From NCBI GenBank assembly GCA_016177875.1, contig JACOUL010000041.1:113057-177056 (forward strand): a stretch of DNA of 64,000 nucleotides, given 5' to 3'. How positions within the stretch are numbered: position 1 is the stretch's first letter; every line of letters begins with the position of its first letter. A program made the translations under genes and the position numbers. The notes beneath the pieces are model-generated. The model was given only the letters and a program-made list of their open reading frames with translations. It was not told the origin of the DNA and did no database searches. Positions 39,094 to 48,830 of this stretch are shown here, piece by piece. Source of the stretch: Burkholderiales bacterium (GTDB taxonomy: Bacteria > Pseudomonadota > Gammaproteobacteria > Burkholderiales > Burkholderiaceae_D).

Positions 39094-41739
39094 ATGCAAG
39101 ACAAATACAGCCCCGCCGACGTTGAAAAATCGGCGCAAGACCATTGGCAAAAAATCGACGCCTACCGCGCCGTCGAGCACGCGAAAGACAAAAACGGCAA
39201 AGCCAAGCCCAAGTTTTACGCCTGCTCCATGCTGCCCTACCCGTCCGGCAAGCTGCACATGGGCCATGTGCGCAACTACACCATCAACGACATGCTTGCG
39301 CGCTTTTTGCGCATGAACGGTTACAACGTCTTGATGCCGATGGGATGGGATGCCTTCGGTCTGCCGGCGGAGAATGCCGCGCTGAAGAACAAGGTGCCAC
39401 CGGCAAAATGGACGTATGAAAACATCGCGTACATGAAGAAGCAAATGCAGGCGATGGGCTTGGCGATCGATTGGTCGCGCGAAGTCGCCACCTGCGATGC
39501 GAGCTACTACAAGTGGAACCAATGGCTGTTTTTGAAGATGCTGGGAAAAGGCATCGCCTACCGCAAGACGCAAATCGTCAACTGGGACCCGGTCGATCAA
39601 ACCGTGCTCGCCAACGAGCAAGTGATCGACGGCCGCGGCTGGCGTACCGGCGCGCTGGTGGAGAAGCGTGAAATCCCCGGCTACTACTTGAAGATCACCG
39701 ATTACGCAGAAGAGTTGCTCGACCATGTGCAGCACAAGCTGCCCGGCTGGCCGGAGCGTGTGCGTTTAATGCAGGAAAACTGGATCGGTAAGAGTGAAGG
39801 CGTGCGTTTCGCCTTCCCGCACGAAATCAAGGATGGCGGCGGCCAGTTGATCCAGGACGGCAAGCTGTGGGTGTTCACCACCCGCGCCGACACTATCATG
39901 GGCGTGACTTTCTGCGCGGTCGCGCCGGAACATCCGCTCGCCACGCACGCCGCCGCGACGAATCCGAAACTTGCCGACTTCATTGAAGAATGCAAAAAAG
40001 GCGGCACCACCGAAGCGGAACTCGCGCTGCGTGAAAAGGAAGGCATGCCGACCGGTTTGTTCGTCACGCACCCCCTCACCGGCGCGCAAGTCGAAGTGTG
40101 GGTCGGCAACTATGTCTTGATGAGCTATGGCGACGGCGCCGTGATGGCGGTGCCTGCGCACGATGAACGCGACTTCGCATTCGCGAAAAAATATCAGCTG
40201 CCGATCAAGCAAGTCATTGCAGTCGAAGGCGAAAGCTTCTCCACCGACGCATGGCAAGAATGGTATGGCGACAAGCAGCGCGGCATCACTATCAATTCCG
40301 GCGCCTACGATGGCTTGAATTACAAAGCGGCAGTAGACAAGATCGCCGCCGACCTCGCCGCCAAAGGCATAGGCGAAAAGAAAACCACTTGGCGACTGCG
40401 CGACTGGGGCGTATCCCGCCAGCGCTATTGGGGCACGCCGATTCCCATCATCCACTGCGACGCGTGCGGCTCGGTGCCGGTGCCGGAAAAAGATTTGCCG
40501 GTCGTGCTGCCGCAGGATTGCGTGCCGGACGGCTCGGGCAATCCGCTCAACAAGCGCGAAGACTTCTTGAAAGTCGATTGCCCCTCGTGCGGCAAGCCGG
40601 CGCGGCGTGAAACCGACACCATGGATACCTTTGTCGATTCGTCCTGGTATTTCATGCGTTATTGCGATCCAACCAACAACGAGCAGATGGTCGCCGACGG
40701 CGCGAACTATTGGATGCCGATGGACCAGTACATCGGCGGCATCGAGCATGCGATTCTGCACTTGCTGTATGCGCGCTTCTGGACCAAGGTGATGCGCGAC
40801 CTGGGCTTAGTGAAGATCGACGAGCCCTTCGTCAACCTGCTCACCCAAGGCATGGTATTGAAAGGCGCGTTCTTCCACAAACCGGCCGACGCCGGCAAGA
40901 ATTACTATTGGGAAGACGAGGTCGACGCCCTCACCAACGAGCAAGGCCAGATCATCGGCGGCAAACTGAAAGCCGACGGCACGCCGCTCGAATACGAGAT
41001 GACGACCATGTCGAAGTCGAAGAACAATGGCGTCGATCCGCAAGAGCTGATCGACCGCTACGGCGCCGACACCGCGCGCCTGTTCGTCATGTTCGCTTCG
41101 CCGCCTGAGCAAACGCTGGAATGGAATGATGCCGGCGTCGAAGGCGCGCACCGCTTCTTGAAGCGCGTATGGTCTTACGCGCACGCGCAGTCGGGACGCA
41201 TCGCCGCCTACGGCGCAATCGATCCAAGCACCATGGACGATGCGCAGAAGAGCTTGCGGCGCGAAGTGCACAAGATCCTGCAGCAAGCCGAACACGATTA
41301 CAAGCGCCTGCAATACAACACCGTGGTGTCGGCCTGCATGAAGATGCTGAACATCCTGGAAAGCGCCAAGCTGGACGATAGCACCGCCAGCAATATCGTG
41401 GTCGCCGAAGCCTTGTGCGTGTTCCTGCGCATCTTGAATCCGGTCGCGCCGCATATCACCCATGTGCTGTGGCAGGAACTTGGATATGGAAAGGCGCACG
41501 GCGAAATCCTCGACGCCCCTTGGCCGCAAGTCGATGCCGGTGCGTTGGAGCAATCCGAAATCGAACTGATGGTGCAAGTCAACGGCAAATTGCGCGGCAG
41601 CGTCAAAGTGGCCAAGGATGCCGACAAAGCCACCATCGAAGCCACCGCGCTTGCCAATGAAAACGTCAAGCGCTATGTCGAAGGCACGCCGAAGAAAGTC
41701 ATCGTCGTGCCCGGCAAGCTGGTCAATATCGTCGCCTAA
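39094..41739 (+). CDS. leuS: Leucyl-tRNA synthetase
   Basis: Class I synthetase of 881 residues charging tRNA-Leu. Residues near the N-terminus have the HIGH-type motif [15 protein letters not shown]; the CP1 editing domain includes [24 protein letters not shown] and [18 protein letters not shown]; the KMSKS-type loop reads [13 protein letters not shown]. The anticodon-binding and C-terminal domains complete the full length. lptE follows 15 bp downstream. The opposite strand has long open frames that are coding shadows. Confidence 0.99.
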   Translation: MQDKYSPADVEKSAQDHWQKIDAYRAVEHAKDKNGKAKPKFYACSMLPYPSGKLHMGHVRNYTINDMLARFLRMNGYNVLMPMGWDAFGLPAENAALKNKVPPAKWTYENIAYMKKQMQAMGLAIDWSREVATCDASYYKWNQWLFLKMLGKGIAYRKTQIVNWDPVDQTVLANEQVIDGRGWRTGALVEKREIPGYYLKITDYAEELLDHVQHKLPGWPERVRLMQENWIGKSEGVRFAFPHEIKDGGGQLIQDGKLWVFTTRADTIMGVTFCAVAPEHPLATHAAATNPKLADFIEECKKGGTTEAELALREKEGMPTGLFVTHPLTGAQVEVWVGNYVLMSYGDGAVMAVPAHDERDFAFAKKYQLPIKQVIAVEGESFSTDAWQEWYGDKQRGITINSGAYDGLNYKAAVDKIAADLAAKGIGEKKTTWRLRDWGVSRQRYWGTPIPIIHCDACGSVPVPEKDLPVVLPQDCVPDGSGNPLNKREDFLKVDCPSCGKPARRETDTMDTFVDSSWYFMRYCDPTNNEQMVADGANYWMPMDQYIGGIEHAILHLLYARFWTKVMRDLGLVKIDEPFVNLLTQGMVLKGAFFHKPADAGKNYYWEDEVDALTNEQGQIIGGKLKADGTPLEYEMTTMSKSKNNGVDPQELIDRYGADTARLFVMFASPPEQTLEWNDAGVEGAHRFLKRVWSYAHAQSGRIAAYGAIDPSTMDDAQKSLRREVHKILQQAEHDYKRLQYNTVVSACMKMLNILESAKLDDSTASNIVVAEALCVFLRILNPVAPHITHVLWQELGYGKAHGEILDAPWPQVDAGALEQSEIELMVQVNGKLRGSVKVAKDADKATIEATALANENVKRYVEGTPKKVIVVPGKLVNIVA

Positions 41740-41754
41740 CCGTTTAGGACAAAC

Positions 41755-42270
41755 ATGTTCGTGACACGCCGCGCCATTTTCGTCATCCTGCAAAGCTTGC
41801 TGGCAGCCACGCTGCTGGCTTCTTGCGGTTTTCAATTGCGTGGCGCGGACGGCCGCACCAATTTACCGTTCGCGACGATTCATGTCGGTTTCCCCGAATC
41901 GTCTTCGCTCGGCGCGGAACTCCGGCGGCAAATTCGCGCCACCGGCGGCACGCAAATCGTCGACGACCCGAAAACCGCCCAAGCAAGCATCGAAGCGCTC
42001 GGCGAATCACGCGAAGAATCCGTGTTGTCCTTGAACAGCCAGGGCCGCATTCGCGAACTGGCTTTGTATTACAGGCTCACGTTCCGTGTCAAAAATACGG
42101 CAGGCAAGGAATTGCTGCCGTCGACCGATATCGTGTTGAAGCGCGACATGAGCTTCAATGAAGCGCAAGTGCTGGCGAAAGAATCGGAGAAAGCCATGCT
42201 TTACCGTGACATGCAAACCGATGTCGTGCAGCAGATTCTGCGGCGCTTAGCCGCGATCAAATCCGCCTGA
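41755..42270 (+). CDS. lptE: LPS-assembly lipoprotein LptE
   Basis: Outer-membrane lipoprotein that plugs the LptD barrel and delivers LPS to the surface. The 171-residue product has a lipoprotein signal (IFVILQSLLAATLLASC, lipobox LLASC) followed by GFQLRGADG, the family hallmark, then FATIHVGFPES and ALYYRLTFRVKN. It sits between leuS and holA, its normal place in proteobacteria; RBS AGGACA. Confidence 0.95.
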   Translation: MFVTRRAIFVILQSLLAATLLASCGFQLRGADGRTNLPFATIHVGFPESSSLGAELRRQIRATGGTQIVDDPKTAQASIEALGESREESVLSLNSQGRIRELALYYRLTFRVKNTAGKELLPSTDIVLKRDMSFNEAQVLAKESEKAMLYRDMQTDVVQQILRRLAAIKSA

Positions 42271-42276
42271 CCATTT

Positions 42277-43296
42277 ATGCAGCTGCGATTCGACGCGCTC
42301 GATGCACACCTGAGCAAGCCGCTCGCGCCGCTGTACGTCATCACCAGCGACGAACATTTGCTTGCCCTCGAAGCGGCAGACAAAATCCGTAAGACGGCTC
42401 GTGCCCAAGGTCTCACCGAGCGCGAAGTCCTGATGGTGGAGCGCAGCTTCAAGTGGGGCGCCTTGCTGGAAGCAAACCAATCGCAGTCCTTGTTCGGCGA
42501 TAGGAAACTCATCGAGCTGCGCATCCCGACCGGCAAACCCGGCAAGGAGGGCGGCTCGGCCTTACAGGATTACGCGGCGAATCTTAGCCCGGATAACGTC
42601 ACGCTGATTACCCTGCCCAAGCTTGACTGGGCCACGCAAAAAACGGCGTGGGTGTCGGCCTTGCAGCAAGCCGCGGTGTATGTCGACATCCCCATGGTTG
42701 AGCGCAACCAATTGCCGAATTGGATAGGCATGCGCTTATCGGCCCAACGTCAAAGTGCGGACCGGCAAGGCGTGGAGTTCATTGCCGATAGGGTCGAAGG
42801 CAATTTGCTGGCGGCACACCAGGAAATTCAAAAGCTCGCCCTGCTCTATCCGGAAGGGAAACTAAGCTTCGAACAGATTCACGATGCCGTGCTGAATGTC
42901 GCGCGCTACGATGTTTTCAAATTGAATGAAGCCATGCTATCGGGCGACGCCGCGCGCTTGACGCGCATGCTGGATGGTTTGAAAGGGGAAGGCGAAGCGC
43001 TGCCGCTGGTATTGTGGGCGGTGGCGGAAGAAATCCGCACGTTATTGAAATTGAAATCGGCCATGCAGCAGGGACGGCCGCTGGGTGCTCTCCTGAAGGA
43101 ATTTCGCATTTGGGGACCGCGCGAACGTCTGATGGAGCCGGCGCTGGCACGGCTTACAATACGAATATTGGAAGGTGCGCTGCAAGAAGCCGCCCAGATC
43201 GATAAGATGATCAAGGGTTTGCGTGCCAAGGCATTTGCCGGCGATGCGTGGGATGCGATGCTGCAACTCGGTCTCAAAGTCGCACACGGAAAATAA
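42277..43296 (+). CDS. holA: DNA polymerase III delta subunit
   Basis: Clamp-loader delta subunit that opens the beta clamp, 339 residues. Typical blocks are PLYVITSDEHLLALEAADKIR, SQSLFGDRKLIELRIPTGKPG, NVTLITLPKLDWATQKTAWV and FIADRVEGNLLAAHQEIQKLALL. It begins 6 bp after lptE and is followed by proA after 15 bp. Confidence 0.96.
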   Translation: MQLRFDALDAHLSKPLAPLYVITSDEHLLALEAADKIRKTARAQGLTEREVLMVERSFKWGALLEANQSQSLFGDRKLIELRIPTGKPGKEGGSALQDYAANLSPDNVTLITLPKLDWATQKTAWVSALQQAAVYVDIPMVERNQLPNWIGMRLSAQRQSADRQGVEFIADRVEGNLLAAHQEIQKLALLYPEGKLSFEQIHDAVLNVARYDVFKLNEAMLSGDAARLTRMLDGLKGEGEALPLVLWAVAEEIRTLLKLKSAMQQGRPLGALLKEFRIWGPRERLMEPALARLTIRILEGALQEAAQIDKMIKGLRAKAFAGDAWDAMLQLGLKVAHGK

Positions 43297-43311
43297 TCAG
43301 GGAATTTGGAT

Positions 43312-44577
43312 ATGGACATCAAGCAATACATGAACGACGTCGGCCAGCGCGCTCGTACCGCTTCACGCGCCATGGCCAAGGCCGGCACGTCGGCAAAAAA
43401 TCAAGCGCTGCTGCTGATCGCCGCCGCTATCCGGCGCGATGCCGAGCTGTTGCGTGAAGCCAACCGCAAAGACTTGGACGCTGCGCGCGCCAACGGTTTG
43501 GCCGAGGCCATGCTCGACCGCTTGACCTTGTCCGATAAAGCCATCGCCACCATGGCGGAAGGCTTGGAGCAAGTCGTCGCCCTGCCCGACCCGATCGGTG
43601 AAATCACCAATATGCGTTGCCGCCCGACCGGCATTCAAGTCGGCCAGATGCGCGTGCCGCTGGGCGTGATCGGTATTATTTACGAAGCGCGCCCTAACGT
43701 GACGGTCGATGCAGCAGGCCTGTGCATCAAGAGCGGCAATGCGACGATATTGCGCGGCGGCTCGGAAGCGATTCACTGCAATCAAGCTTTGTCCAAGCTG
43801 GTGAAGGAAGGCCTGGCGGGTGCCGGCTTGCCGTCCGACGCGGTGCAGATCGTCGAGACGACCGATCGCGCCGCCGTAGGCGAATTGATCACCATGCCGC
43901 AATACGTGGACGTGATCGTGCCGCGCGGTGGCAAAGGACTGATCGAGCGGCTGATGAAGGAATCCAAGGTGCCGATGATCAAGCACCTGGACGGCATTTG
44001 CCATGTGTATATCGACGACAGCGCGGACATCGAAAAAGCCTTGCGCATCGCTTTCAACGCCAAGTGCCATCGCTACGGCACCTGCAACACCATGGAAACG
44101 CTCCTGGTGGCGCGCGGTATCGCGTCGAATGTATTGCCGGGTCTCGCTAAGCTGTACGCGGAAAAAGAAGTCGAGCTGCGCGGCGATGATGAAGCGCGCA
44201 AAATTTTGGCAGCTTATCCGAGACTGACTGCCGCCAACGAAGAAGATTGGCGCACCGAATATCTGGCGCCGGTCCTGGCGGTAAAAGTGGTTGCCGGTGT
44301 CGATGAAGCGATCGATCACATCAATACGTATTCCTCGCAGCACACGGACTCCATCGTCACCGAAGACTACAGCAAGGCGATGCGCTTTTTGCGTGAAGTC
44401 GATTCGGCGTCGGTGATGGTCAATGCCTCGACCCGTTTTGCCGACGGCTTCGAATATGGCTTGGGTGCGGAAATCGGCATTTCCAACGACAAGCTGCATG
44501 CGCGCGGACCGGTAGGATTGGAAGGGTTGACCTCCTTGAAGTTCGTCGTGTTCGGGCACGGGGAAATTCGTGAATAA
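43312..44577 (+). CDS. proA: Gamma-glutamyl phosphate reductase
   Basis: Second step of proline synthesis, NADPH-dependent reduction of glutamyl phosphate. The 421-residue protein has [45 protein letters not shown], catalytic Cys in [14 protein letters not shown] and a C-terminal [28 protein letters not shown]. The ATG at 43312 has AGGGA eight bases upstream; a TTG six bases earlier is unlikely. The last codons and the stop lie inside a 36-bp sequence repeated 103 bp downstream. Confidence 0.97.
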   Translation: MDIKQYMNDVGQRARTASRAMAKAGTSAKNQALLLIAAAIRRDAELLREANRKDLDAARANGLAEAMLDRLTLSDKAIATMAEGLEQVVALPDPIGEITNMRCRPTGIQVGQMRVPLGVIGIIYEARPNVTVDAAGLCIKSGNATILRGGSEAIHCNQALSKLVKEGLAGAGLPSDAVQIVETTDRAAVGELITMPQYVDVIVPRGGKGLIERLMKESKVPMIKHLDGICHVYIDDSADIEKALRIAFNAKCHRYGTCNTMETLLVARGIASNVLPGLAKLYAEKEVELRGDDEARKILAAYPRLTAANEEDWRTEYLAPVLAVKVVAGVDEAIDHINTYSSQHTDSIVTEDYSKAMRFLREVDSASVMVNASTRFADGFEYGLGAEIGISNDKLHARGPVGLEGLTSLKFVVFGHGEIRE

Positions 44578-44592
44578 GTGCCGTGTTTACGG
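44557..44592 (+). repeat. 36-bp direct repeat, copy 1 (spans the proA stop)
   Basis: The sequence from CACGGGGAAATTCGTG to GTGTTTACGG is identical to 44660-44695. This copy contains the last codons and stop of proA. Confidence 0.9.
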
Positions 44593-44593
44593 A

Positions 44594-44615
44594 GTGTCGC
44601 CTTGCAAGGCGACAC
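44594..44615. repeat. Perfect 22-bp palindrome after proA
   Basis: GTGTCGCCTT-GC-AAGGCGACAC reads the same on both strands and could form a hairpin. There is no T-run, so it is not a classical terminator. Together with the next palindrome it resembles REP-type intergenic elements. Confidence 0.75.
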
Positions 44616-44626
44616 CGTTACGCAGG

Positions 44627-44644
44627 CACGGGGCATGCCCCGTG
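44627..44644. repeat. Perfect 18-bp palindrome after proA
   Basis: CACGGGGCATGCCCCGTG is fully self-complementary. Its first seven bases, CACGGGG, are also the first seven bases of the 36-bp repeat. Confidence 0.75.
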
Positions 44645-44659
44645 AATTCCCTGCTTCAC

Positions 44660-44695
44660 CACGGGGAAATTCGTGAATAAGTGCCGTGTTTACGG
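44660..44695 (+). repeat. 36-bp direct repeat, copy 2 (intergenic)
   Basis: Exact second copy of the proA 3' end, 103 bp after the first, now in noncoding DNA 33 bp before the next gene. The two copies bracket the pair of palindromes. Confidence 0.9.
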
Positions 44696-44728
44696 CGTAG
44701 CGAAGTTCGTCAATAGCTAGGACACGCC

Positions 44729-45145
44729 ATGCTCTGGATTAAAGCGCTCCATATTGTTTTCGTCGCCTCGTGGTTCGCGGGATTGTTTTATCTGCCGCGC
44801 ATTTTTGTGAATCTTGCGATGGAAAACGATGCGACCACTACCGAGCGCTTGCTGTTGATGGCGCGCCGCCTGTATCGCTTCATGTCGATACTCGCGGTTC
44901 CCGCGCTGGGATTCGGCTTGTGGTTGTGGCTGGACTACGGCATCGGCAAAGGCGCCGGCTGGATGCATGCCAAGCTGACCATCGTGGTGCTGCTGATCGG
45001 TTACCACCATGCCTGCGGAGCCTTGTTGAAGAAATTCGAGAAGAATGCGAATCGGCATAGTGATAAGTGGTATCGCTGGTTCAACGAGTTTCCTGTAATT
45101 GCATTACTTGCAGCAGTAATACTTGTGGCGGTCAAGCCTTTCTAG
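44729..45145 (+). CDS. CopD/HemJ-like membrane protein
   Basis: A 138-residue protein with four membrane helices, starting MLWIKALHIVFVASWFAGLFYLPRIFV. This and WMHAKLTIVVLLIGYHHACG match the HemJ/UPF0093-CopD family, whose HemJ members oxidise protoporphyrinogen IX and bind heme through a conserved N-terminal His (His8 here) and a Lys (in HAKLT). HemJ itself usually has YLPRLFVYH; the Tyr-His is replaced here by NLA, so the enzymatic role is uncertain. RBS AGGA at normal spacing. Confidence 0.8.
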   Translation: MLWIKALHIVFVASWFAGLFYLPRIFVNLAMENDATTTERLLLMARRLYRFMSILAVPALGFGLWLWLDYGIGKGAGWMHAKLTIVVLLIGYHHACGALLKKFEKNANRHSDKWYRWFNEFPVIALLAAVILVAVKPF

Positions 45146-45183
45146 GCTGAGATGCGTCACAAAAAACGGATAAAGGGTTCCCC

Positions 45184-46383
45184 ATGGCTTATTCCTACTT
45201 TCTTCCATGCCCGCGCGGCATGGAAGCGCCGCTCGCCGAAGAACTAGGCGAGATCGCGCAACAAAGCAAATCACTCAAAGTCCATAGCCAGGTGCCGGGC
45301 GGCGTGCATTGCTCCGGCGATTTGAGCGACGCTTACCGCATCAACCTGCATTCGCGCATCGCATCGCGCGTTTTGTTGCGTATCGCGCAATCGAGCTATG
45401 CCAACGAAAACGATATCTATGATCTCGCGCTGGCTCAGCCATGGGAAGATTGGTTCAGCGTCGATCGCACCATCCGCGTGGATCTCACCGCGATCAAGTC
45501 GCCGCTGAAGAGCCTGGAATTCACTACCTTGAAGGTGAAGGATGCGGTATGCGACCGCTTCCGCGATCAATTCAACAAGCGCCCCTCGGTCAATACCAAG
45601 ACGCCGGACATGCGTATCTTCGCGTTTCTGGATGCGCGCAACGTCACGCTGTATCTCGATACTTCGGGCGAAGCGCTCTTCAAGCGCGGCTGGCGGCAAG
45701 AGACCGGCGACGCGCCCTTGCGTGAAAACCTCGCAGCGGGTTTATTGCGTGTCGCGGGCTGGAAACCAGGCACGGTATTGTTCGACCCCATGTGCGGTTC
45801 CGGCACGATTCTGATTGAAGCCGCCCAAATGATCATGGGGATTCCGCCCGGCGTACGCCGCAGCTTCGCCTTTGAAAAATTCCACGACTTCGACGCGAAA
45901 ACATGGCAAGCCATCAAAGCTGAAATCAAACCCAATCCCTTACCTAATTTGCCTACGATTTTCGGCAGCGATATTTCGGGCGACATGATCGCGATGACGC
46001 GAAACAATCTCGTCATGGCGGGAATTCTGTTCGATGTGCCCTTAAAGCAAATCGAAGCGCAAGAAGTCAAACCGCCGACCGAAACGCCCGGTATCCTGCT
46101 CACCAACCCGCCGTACGGCGAGCGCATCGGCGTGCGCGGCGACAGCACGATTGCCAGCGATGACATGGCGCAAGCCTTCTTCAGCGCATTCGGCACGACC
46201 TTGAAGCAGCGCTTCGCCGGCTGGAGCGTATTTCTCTTCACCGCCGACTTGGGCGTGCCGAAACTCTTGCGCTTAAAGGAAGCACGCAAGACGCCGTTCT
46301 TTAACGGCGCGCTTGAATGCCGGCTGTTCCGCTTCGATATGGTGGCCGGGTTCAACCGGCGCGAAGCGGCCAAACCCAAATAG
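45184..46383 (+). CDS. THUMP-domain class I RNA methyltransferase (RlmL N-terminal type)
   Basis: A 399-residue SAM-dependent RNA methyltransferase. The N-terminal THUMP domain (about 1-165) starts MAYSYFLPCPRGMEAPLAEEL. The UPF0020 catalytic domain has the SAM motif VLFDPMCGSGTILIEAA (about 200), FGSDISGDMIAMTRNNL and the N2-guanine methylase motif LLTNPPYGERIG. It matches the RlmL half of E. coli RlmKL (23S rRNA m2G2445), but the RlmK half is absent, as usual in many bacteria. A degenerate partial copy of its 3' end lies at 51720-51875. Confidence 0.9.
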   Translation: MAYSYFLPCPRGMEAPLAEELGEIAQQSKSLKVHSQVPGGVHCSGDLSDAYRINLHSRIASRVLLRIAQSSYANENDIYDLALAQPWEDWFSVDRTIRVDLTAIKSPLKSLEFTTLKVKDAVCDRFRDQFNKRPSVNTKTPDMRIFAFLDARNVTLYLDTSGEALFKRGWRQETGDAPLRENLAAGLLRVAGWKPGTVLFDPMCGSGTILIEAAQMIMGIPPGVRRSFAFEKFHDFDAKTWQAIKAEIKPNPLPNLPTIFGSDISGDMIAMTRNNLVMAGILFDVPLKQIEAQEVKPPTETPGILLTNPPYGERIGVRGDSTIASDDMAQAFFSAFGTTLKQRFAGWSVFLFTADLGVPKLLRLKEARKTPFFNGALECRLFRFDMVAGFNRREAAKPK

Positions 46384-46405
46384 GCCGGGTAACAACTGCG
46401 CGCCG

Positions 46406-46516
46406 ATTGATGCAGCCGACTTAGCAAAATTGTTGCTGCAGGAGGCCTTATACACACTCAAGATTGCCGAACAGACTGATCGAAACGCAAATAACAGCAT
46501 GCGTTTGAGATTCTGA
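46406..46516 (+). other. Short coding-like remnant without a start
   Basis: One frame reads IDAADLAKLLLQEALYTLKI followed by AEQTDRNANNSMRLRF and a stop. It has protein-like composition but no start codon or recognisable family. It could be the end of a lost gene at the edge of the nfeD-slipin segment, or chance. The rest of the 46384-46608 spacer shows nothing. Confidence 0.25.
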
Positions 46517-46608
46517 TTTCACGCAAGACTAAGACCGGGATGTACTGGAGAATAGGTCGGCATGTACCTCTTCATCTGCAAACCCGTATCCGTGCAAAAG
46601 AGCAATTA

Positions 46609-48060
46609 ATGTCTCTACAAGAGTGGCCCGTGTTGCGGCACAAGGCTTTTGATGTTCTCACCGCCACGCGATTATTCCATGTCGCCCTTGCACTGTTGTT
46701 ATGGTCAATCTTTTCTCTGCCGGCCACAGCGGTTTCTTCCCAAGTGACGCTACTGACTATCGACGGCGCAATCAGTCCGGCCAATGCGGATTATGTCGTG
46801 CGAGGAATCACACATGCTGCCTCGAACGGCAGTCATCTCGTGATCATTCAAATGGACACACCTGGCGGTCTTGATACATCGATGCGCTCAATCATCAAAG
46901 CGATCCTGGCCTCTCCGGTACCGGTTGCCGGCTATGTCGCACCCAGTGGTGCGCGTGCGGCCAGCGCAGGAACCTATATTCTGTATGCAAGCCATATCGC
47001 CGCAATGGCGCCCGGCACTAACTTAGGTGCCGCCACGCCGGTCCAAATCGGCGGCACTCCGGGGCCGGAGCGGGAAAAGCCCTCAACTCTCCCTAATAAC
47101 CATGCATCCGGTAAAAAGGCAGATGATCCCGAGGCCACAGATAAGGCTCTTACCGCACCCATGTCGCGTAAGCAAGTGAACGATGCGGCAGCGTATATCC
47201 GCGGGCTTGCGCAGATGCGCAACCGAAATGCCGACTGGGCTGAAAGAGCGGTTCGAGAAGCAGTCAGCCTATCCGCAGAGGAAGCTTCGGCACAAAATGT
47301 CATCGATTATGTCGCTAAGGACATCGCTGATTTGACAGCGCAGCTGGACGGTAAAAAAGTGAACATACTCGGTCAAGACAAGCTGCTGCAAACTAGAAAT
47401 GCAAACGTCGTCGACATGCAGCCGGACTGGCGCACAAAGCTTTTAGCGACCGTCACGGACCCGAGTGTTGCGTTGATTCTCATGGCGATCGGCATCTATG
47501 GAATTATTTTTGAGTTCATGAACCCTGGTGTTGGCGTGCCCGGCGTTATTGGCGCGATCTGTCTTCTGCTCGGACTCTATGCTCTACAACTGTTGCCGGT
47601 GAACTATGCAGGTTTGGCTTTGATTTTGCTTGGCATGGCGTTCATGGCCGCTGAAGCGTTTCTCCCAAGTTTTGGAATTCTGGGACTGGGCGGCATCGTT
47701 GCGTTCGTGGCCGGAGCATTGATGCTTATCGACACCGATTTGCCGGGATATGGCATTCCGATGGCATTGATCGTTACCGTCGCCGTAACGAGCGCCCTTT
47801 TTCTCGTAGCGATAACAAATATGGCGCTGAAAGCACGGCGCCGCGCTGTCGTAGGCGGTTCCGGCAACCTAATCGGCAGCGTCGCCGAAATAATGGAGGC
47901 AACGCAGACGGAAGGATGGGCTCAACTGCAAGGAGAAAACTGGCACGTGGTAAGTCATTCCAATCTTCGGAAGGGGCAGCATGTACGCGTGGTCGCACGC
48001 AAGGGATTGGAATTGGAAGTTGCGCCACTCGATACGAATGAACAAGGAGAGCAATCATGA
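46609..48060 (+). CDS. NfeD-family membrane serine protease (long form, NfeD1b type)
   Basis: A 483-residue membrane protein. After a signal/anchor (LFHVALALLLWSIFSLPATAV) comes a ClpP-like Ser-Lys protease domain: LLTIDGAISPANADYVVRGI, QMDTPGGLDTSMRSIIKAI, SGARAASAGTYIL with the likely Ser nucleophile, and a Lys in MSRKQVND. Four or five membrane helices follow (about 300-420), then a C-terminal OB-fold NfeD domain (about 425-475: VVGGSGNLIGSVAEIM; WHVVSHSNLRKGQHVRVV). The ATG at 46609 is preferred; an in-frame ATG at 46540 adds 23 residues. Stop overlaps the slipin start. NfeD proteases of this type cleave stomatin partners in archaea. Confidence 0.92.
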   Translation: MSLQEWPVLRHKAFDVLTATRLFHVALALLLWSIFSLPATAVSSQVTLLTIDGAISPANADYVVRGITHAASNGSHLVIIQMDTPGGLDTSMRSIIKAILASPVPVAGYVAPSGARAASAGTYILYASHIAAMAPGTNLGAATPVQIGGTPGPEREKPSTLPNNHASGKKADDPEATDKALTAPMSRKQVNDAAAYIRGLAQMRNRNADWAERAVREAVSLSAEEASAQNVIDYVAKDIADLTAQLDGKKVNILGQDKLLQTRNANVVDMQPDWRTKLLATVTDPSVALILMAIGIYGIIFEFMNPGVGVPGVIGAICLLLGLYALQLLPVNYAGLALILLGMAFMAAEAFLPSFGILGLGGIVAFVAGALMLIDTDLPGYGIPMALIVTVAVTSALFLVAITNMALKARRRAVVGGSGNLIGSVAEIMEATQTEGWAQLQGENWHVVSHSNLRKGQHVRVVARKGLELEVAPLDTNEQGEQS

Positions 48061-48827
48061 TTTTGGACGGTGTCATTGGTTTCGGCGGTTTGGCCATTCT
48101 TTTAATCGCCATCCTCTCGTCTTCCATTCGCGTATTACGGGAATACGAACGTGGCGTGTTGTTTCAGCTAGGGCGCTTTTGGGGCGTAAAAGGGCCGGGA
48201 TTAATTATTGTTATTCCCGTCCTGCAGCAGATGGTGCGCGTCGACCTGCGCACCATCGTGCTCGATGTCCCAACCCAGGACGTGATCTCGCGTGACAATG
48301 TCTCGGTGAAAGTCAATGCAGTCATTTATTTTCGCGTGGTCGAGCCCGATAAAGCCATTATCCAAGTCGCCAATTTTTTTGAGGCGACGAGCCAGCTGGC
48401 GCAGACCACCTTGCGCGCCGTATTAGGCAAGCACGAACTCGACGATATGCTGGCCGAACGCGAGCGCCTCAATATCGATATCCAGAAAGTGCTGGATGCG
48501 CAAACCGATGTCTGGGGCATCAAGGTCTCCAATGTCGAGATCAAGCATGTCGACCTCGATGAATCGATGGTGCGTGCAATTGCCCGGCAAGCTGAAGCAG
48601 AACGCGAACGCCGCGCGAAGGTTATCCACGCTGAAGGCGAACTCCAAGCGTCGGAGAAGCTCATGCAAGCCGCGAACGTGCTGGCGCGTCAATCCGGTGC
48701 CATGCAGCTACGCTACATGCAAACGCTGAGCAGCATCGCCGGTGACAAGTCGGCAACCATCGTATTTCCCTTGCCGATCGAATTGCTCTCCGATCTCATG
48801 GAACCGCGCTCGAATCGGACGAAGTGA
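48057..48827 (+). CDS. Slipin (stomatin/prohibitin, SPFH) family protein
   Basis: A 256-residue membrane-anchored SPFH protein: one N-terminal hydrophobic hairpin (IGFGGLAILLIAILSS), the SPFH domain (VLREYERGVLFQLGRFWGVKGPGLIIVIPVLQQMVRVDLRT; DNVSVKVNAVIYFRVV), and a C-terminal helical region (RQAEAERERRAKVIHAEGELQASEKL) that oligomerises. It is translationally coupled to nfeD (ATGA), the classic nfeD-stomatin operon, thought to organise membrane microdomains. It ends 3 bp from the convergent SDR/VKOR fusion gene. Confidence 0.95.
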   Translation: MILDGVIGFGGLAILLIAILSSSIRVLREYERGVLFQLGRFWGVKGPGLIIVIPVLQQMVRVDLRTIVLDVPTQDVISRDNVSVKVNAVIYFRVVEPDKAIIQVANFFEATSQLAQTTLRAVLGKHELDDMLAERERLNIDIQKVLDAQTDVWGIKVSNVEIKHVDLDESMVRAIARQAEAERERRAKVIHAEGELQASEKLMQAANVLARQSGAMQLRYMQTLSSIAGDKSATIVFPLPIELLSDLMEPRSNRTK

Positions 48828-48830
48828 ATT

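Noticed and set aside
39766..41835. Two long minus-strand open frames opposite leuS
   Set aside because: Codon-mirror frames of a GC-rich gene; no ribosome binding site or recognisable domain, and leuS is complete.
43363..44559. A 398-codon frame opposite proA
   Set aside because: Shadow of proA; low-quality composition rich in His, Gln, Arg and Phe.
44557..44695. Repeat-palindrome cluster as a CRISPR array
   Set aside because: Only two repeat copies, one inside a gene end, no regular spacers and no cas genes.
44729..45145. Firm naming as HemJ
   Set aside because: The conserved Tyr-His after YLPR is replaced, so only the CopD/HemJ-like family level is supported.
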